Shown here one piece after another: positions 5,771-8,529 of a stretch of 8,529 bases of DNA. Below the pieces are notes generated by a model. It was not told the DNA's origin. It made no database searches and saw nothing but the letters and a program-made list of their open reading frames with translations. Position 1 is the stretch's first letter. Every line of letters starts with the position of its first letter. Source of the DNA: Gemmatimonadaceae bacterium (lineage in GTDB: Bacteria; Gemmatimonadota; Gemmatimonadetes; Gemmatimonadales; Gemmatimonadaceae); contig JACCRL010000212.1 of NCBI GenBank assembly GCA_013813605.1, positions 1-8,529 of the forward strand. Direction: 5' to 3'. The position numbers and the translations under genes were made by a program.

Positions 5771-6862
5771 TTGGCACATCTCGTCGAAGTCGCCTTCAAG
5801 GGCAACCGTAAGGAATTTTTTCTCTGGGATTATCCCGATGCACCCCCGCTCAATGCGGCGGTGATCGTGGACGTCGATCGCGGCGAGGATCTCGGATTCA
5901 TCCACGCCCTCGGCGACCTGGCTCAGAAGCGAAATGGCGGCTGCGCGCATGGCTGCGGAACATCGCTCCCGGACAGGAAGGCGCTCCGACTCGCGACCGC
6001 GCGGGACCGCCTTCAGTCTGACGAGCTCAAGCGTCTCAACGAGGAGGCCCGCCGCAAGGCGATGGAGCGCGTGCGTGCCAACGGCCTCGGCATGAAGCTT
6101 TCCGACGCCGAATGGCAGTGGGACCGGAAGAAGCTCACGTTGTATTTCACGGCCGACAAGCGCGTGGATTTCAGGAATCTCGTTCGCGATCTGGCGTCGC
6201 TGTTCCGGACTCGCATCGAGCTGAAGCAGATCGGCGTTCGCGATGAGGCAAAACGGCTCGACGGCGTGGGCCGCTGTGGCCGGCGCTACTGCTCCGCATC
6301 GTGGCTCCCCGAACTCCGGCCGGTCAACCTCGGCGTTGCAAAGGATCAACGACTGTCACTCAATCCGTCGCAGATATCCGGCGCGTGCGGGAGGCTGATG
6401 TGCTGCCTGCGGTACGAGCATGAGTTCTACGTGCAGAGCCGGAGGCGCTTCCCCAAGGAAGGAAGAGTGGTCGCTACGTCGCTCGGTGAGGAGAAGGTCG
6501 TTGCCATCGACATCTTTCACGAGCGCGTGACGCTGCGGACGGTAGAGGGCGAGGCGCGCACGCTGACACTTGCTGAGTTCACTTCCGAAGTGGGTAGCGG
6601 CCCGGGACCCGAGGAGGTTGCCGTACATGCAGAGGAAGAGCACCCGGCCGAGGCCATCGCATCCGACGAGATTTCGCCTGAGCTGCTCTACACGGCCGAG
6701 CATCCGATCTTTTCGTCACGTTCAGCCGAGTTGATTCCCGAGAACCCGGCGCCGTCCGATGCGAGTGCCGCGGACGCCGCGAGCCGGCGCCGCCGCGGGC
6801 GGCGGGGGGGTCGCCGCGGCAGGAGCGGTACCGACGATTCAGGCGCAACCGGACCGCAGTAG
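5771..6862 (+). CDS. ricT: RicT/YaaT-like PSP1 domain protein
   Basis: In Bacillus subtilis RicT (YaaT) works with RicA and RicF in an iron-sulfur complex that assists RNase Y in mRNA processing; outside Firmicutes the role is less clear. The PSP1 C-terminal region spans about 72-158 and includes LYFTADKRVDFRNLVRDLA and RTRIELKQIGVRDEAK, close to the B. subtilis protein as I recall it. Cysteines follow in GRCGRRYCSASWL (Cys169, Cys174) and GACGRLMCCLRYE (Cys206, Cys211, Cys212). The usual CC pair of the first cluster is CS here (Ser175). CAHGC near the N-terminus (Cys58, Cys62) adds two more cysteines. At 363 residues it is about 80-90 longer than B. subtilis RicT: an acidic stretch, then an Arg/Gly tail (RRRRGRRGGRRGR, 339-351) that could bind RNA. 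The TTG start gives the expected N-terminus and lies 3 bases after the accA stop, with only a weak GAG upstream. ricA and ricF are not in the window. Confidence 0.9.
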   Translation: MAHLVEVAFKGNRKEFFLWDYPDAPPLNAAVIVDVDRGEDLGFIHALGDLAQKRNGGCAHGCGTSLPDRKALRLATARDRLQSDELKRLNEEARRKAMERVRANGLGMKLSDAEWQWDRKKLTLYFTADKRVDFRNLVRDLASLFRTRIELKQIGVRDEAKRLDGVGRCGRRYCSASWLPELRPVNLGVAKDQRLSLNPSQISGACGRLMCCLRYEHEFYVQSRRRFPKEGRVVATSLGEEKVVAIDIFHERVTLRTVEGEARTLTLAEFTSEVGSGPGPEEVAVHAEEEHPAEAIASDEISPELLYTAEHPIFSSRSAELIPENPAPSDASAADAASRRRRGRRGGRRGRSGTDDSGATGPQ

Positions 6863-8413
6863 TTGGCTCGTTACTATCTCACATGCGCCATCGATTATGC
6901 GACCGCGCGGCCGCACCATGGCCACGCCTTCGAGAAGATCGGCGCGGATGCAATCGCCCGCTATCACCGCCTGCTTGGGGATGACGTCCATTTTCTGATC
7001 GGAATGGACGAGCACGGCCAGAAGGTGGCACAGACGGCGGAGGAGCGATCACTCACGCCGCAGCAGCTCGTGGACGAAGTCTCCGTCGCGTCCGAGGAGA
7101 TCTGGAAGAGCCTCGGGATCTCCTACGACCAGTTCATCCGCACCACGAGCGCGGCGCACAAGGACGGGGTGCAGCATCTCATCGAGCGCATCTTCGAGCG
7201 CTCGCCGAACGATTTTTACGAGAGAGCGTATGCGGGCTGGTACTGCGTCGGCTGCGAAGCGTTCAAGCAGGAGAGCGAGATCGCGGATGGAAAGTGCGTG
7301 CTGCATCCCACGAGGGAGATGCAGTGGGTCGAGGAAAAGAACTGGTTCTTCCGCCTCAGCGCCTACGCCGACAGGCTCAAAGAGCTTCTCTCCGACGACC
7401 GCTTTCTGCAGCCCCGGTCTCGCCGGAACGAGATGCTGGGCCTGCTCGCCTCGGGGCTCGAGGACGTCTCAGCCAGCCGCGCGCGCTTCTCGTGGGGCGT
7501 TCCCTTCCCTCGGGTCGGGACGTCGGGCGAGCCACAGACTACGTACGTGTGGTTCGACGCGTTGCCCAACTATCTGACGGCGACAGGGTTCCCGGAGAAG
7601 GGCTTCGAAGAGCGCTGGCCCGCCGATCTGCATCTCGTCGGAAAGGACATCACGAGGTTTCACGCGCTGATCTGGCCAGCGATTCTGCTCGCCGCCGGGC
7701 TCGAGCCGCCGCGGCGGCTGTGGGTTCACGGATTCGTGCTGGTCGCGGGCGCGCGAGTGAGCAAGTCGGCTGGCGGCAATGTCGAGATCGCGGAAGCGAT
7801 CGCGAAGTTCGGCGCCGATGCGTTCAGGTATTTCCTGCTGCGTGAAGTGCCTTTCGACGGCGACGGAAACTTTTCCTGGGAGCGGTTCGAGGAGCGCTAC
7901 AACTCGGACCTCGCCAACGGGCTGGGCAATCTCGCCAGCCGCTCGATATCGATGGTGGAGCGTTACTGTGGCGGGATCGTCCCCGCCGCTCGGCCCAATG
8001 AGATCGACGCCGCCGATGCGGAAGATTATTCGTCCTACCATGCATCGATGGGAGAAAAGGGCTTTCTGCTGCACGAGGCGCTGAAGTCCGTTTGGCAGAC
8101 GGTTGCGCGCGCCAACGAGTTCGTGGATCGCCAGGCGCCGTGGAAGCTGGCAAAGAATCCAGCCGACAGGGCGCAGCTGGAGGCGGCCCTCGCTTCACTC
8201 GTGCGTCAACTCGCCCGGCAGGCGGTACATCTCTTTCCCTTCGCTCCCGGGAAAGCGGAAGAGCTATGGGCGTCGCTCGGCGCGCCCGGAAAAGTTGCCG
8301 ATCAGCGCTTCGCCCGGCTCGCTTCGCTCGAAGTGACGGGCTGGAAAGTGCGCAAGGGCGCCTCGCTATTTCCGAAGCAGGATCCGGGGCCGTCGAGCGC
8401 TAGTGACGGGTAG
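6863..8413 (+). CDS. metG: Methionyl-tRNA synthetase, single zinc knuckle type
   Basis: MetRS charges tRNA-Met, including the initiator, with methionine. The 516-residue protein has a class I Rossmann fold: ARYYLTCAIDYATARPHHGH at the start, DEHGQKVAQ, a Thermus-like zinc knuckle CVGC...CVLH (Cys128, Cys131, Cys145, His148), WFDALPNY, HLVGKDITRFHA, and the anticodon-binding helices with ANEFVDRQAPWKLAK. It ends just after the usual core terminus (GASLFPK), so the C-terminal EMAPII-like tRNA-binding domain found in many MetRS is absent. Signatures are divergent: the HIGH box is HHGH (18-21), the KMSKS loop is RVSKS (298-302), and the Asn after Tyr12 (YAN/YVN in relatives) is Thr14. The TTG start abuts the ricT TAG with no gap and no clear Shine-Dalgarno, so expression probably depends on coupling. 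TAG is followed at once by TGA, a double stop. Its last 14 bases overlap the opposing plug-like gene. The identity is firm. Confidence 0.96.
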   Translation: MARYYLTCAIDYATARPHHGHAFEKIGADAIARYHRLLGDDVHFLIGMDEHGQKVAQTAEERSLTPQQLVDEVSVASEEIWKSLGISYDQFIRTTSAAHKDGVQHLIERIFERSPNDFYERAYAGWYCVGCEAFKQESEIADGKCVLHPTREMQWVEEKNWFFRLSAYADRLKELLSDDRFLQPRSRRNEMLGLLASGLEDVSASRARFSWGVPFPRVGTSGEPQTTYVWFDALPNYLTATGFPEKGFEERWPADLHLVGKDITRFHALIWPAILLAAGLEPPRRLWVHGFVLVAGARVSKSAGGNVEIAEAIAKFGADAFRYFLLREVPFDGDGNFSWERFEERYNSDLANGLGNLASRSISMVERYCGGIVPAARPNEIDAADAEDYSSYHASMGEKGFLLHEALKSVWQTVARANEFVDRQAPWKLAKNPADRAQLEAALASLVRQLARQAVHLFPFAPGKAEELWASLGAPGKVADQRFARLASLEVTGWKVRKGASLFPKQDPGPSSASDG

Positions 8414-8529
8414 TGACGGCAATAACGCCGCTCATGTTTCCGGTCCCGAACTTGGTGGTCGCTTCCCAGGAGCGATAAAGCCGGATGCTCGCAACCTGAG
8501 ACGCCGGTATCGTCCTGAGCGTGGAGAGC
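8400..8529 (-). CDS. C-terminus of a TonB-plug-like protein (partial)
   Basis: On the minus strand an open frame enters from the right edge and ends at TAG (8402-8400), giving 42 visible residues. They include IPASQVASIRLYRSWEA and TKFGTGNMSGVIAVTTRH at the C-terminus. This matches the end of a TonB receptor plug domain: a conserved strand with Ile/Val-Ser-Ile, an Ala about ten residues on, then F/Y-G-x4-GVI-x-V-TT. In ordinary TonB receptors several hundred residues of beta-barrel follow, but here the stop comes two residues after TTR. It is therefore probably a small plug-only or carboxypeptidase-regulatory-like plus plug protein at the envelope. It converges on metG and overlaps it by 14 bp. 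The call rests on a short motif; the upstream part is outside the window. Confidence 0.6.
   Translation of the reverse strand, partial: LSTLRTIPASQVASIRLYRSWEATTKFGTGNMSGVIAVTTRH
8401..8419. repeat. 10-bp-period tandem repeat holding two stop codons
   Basis: TAGTGACGG occurs at 8401-8409 and again at 8411-8419, separated by one G. The second copy supplies the metG stop TAG (and the TGA behind it); the first copy, with the preceding C, supplies the stop of the opposing gene (CTA on the plus strand at 8400-8402). It looks like a small duplication at the convergent junction. Confidence 0.6.

Noticed and set aside
5669..6349. Minus-strand open frame of 226 codons across the accA-ricT junction
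   Set aside because: Lies antisense to two conserved genes and shows no family features; typical of third-position GC bias.
8417..8430. CGGC/GCCG hairpin after metG as a terminator
   Set aside because: Only 4 bp with a 6-base loop and no T run; it also lies inside the opposing plug-like gene.

Overview
This window is GC-rich (clearly above 60% by eye) and gene-dense, with almost no intergenic DNA. It carries a conserved housekeeping cluster, dnaE-accA-ricT-metG, on the plus strand. Three minus-strand genes flank it: the start of an exported protein at the left edge, a predicted zinc aminopeptidase-like lipoprotein, and the C-terminal end of a TonB-plug-like protein at the right edge. Envelope-type lipoproteins and plug domains suggest a diderm (Gram-negative) bacterium. 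The single-zinc-knuckle MetRS, a RicT/PSP1 protein, a full PHP metal site in DnaE and a plug-only protein fit a soil lineage such as Gemmatimonadota. That taxon is an inference from gene content and style, not a search result.

Left region (1-1238, minus strand): the aminopeptidase gene reads leftward from 1238 to 144. After 67 noncoding bases, a second exported protein starts at 76 behind a strong Shine-Dalgarno and runs off the window. Inside the aminopeptidase gene lies an 80-bp AT-rich patch (40% GC by hand count over 951-1030) with a perfect 11-bp inverted repeat.

Central region (1250-8413, plus strand): DNA polymerase III alpha (GTG start), acetyl-CoA carboxyltransferase alpha (ATG), RicT/YaaT-like PSP1 protein (TTG) and methionyl-tRNA synthetase (TTG) follow with gaps of 3, 3 and 0 bases. 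All four share one reading frame, so a single frame of about 7.1 kb is interrupted only by three stop codons. This looks like one operon with stop-start coupling. It links replication (DnaE), the first step of fatty acid synthesis (AccA), RNA processing (RicT) and translation (MetG). It appears to join two widespread pairs: dnaE-accA, as in E. coli, and ricT with metG nearby, as in Firmicutes.

The dnaE and aminopeptidase start codons diverge with only 11 bp between them, so their promoters must lie inside each other's coding sequence. At the right end metG and the plug-like gene converge and overlap by 14 bp, across a 10-bp tandem repeat that holds both stop codons.

I see no mobile element, CRISPR array, rRNA or tRNA, and no clearly novel system. 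The points worth checking are motif departures in AccA, MetRS and RicT, the in-frame gene junctions, the divergent overlap, the AT-rich inverted repeat and the plug-only gene.
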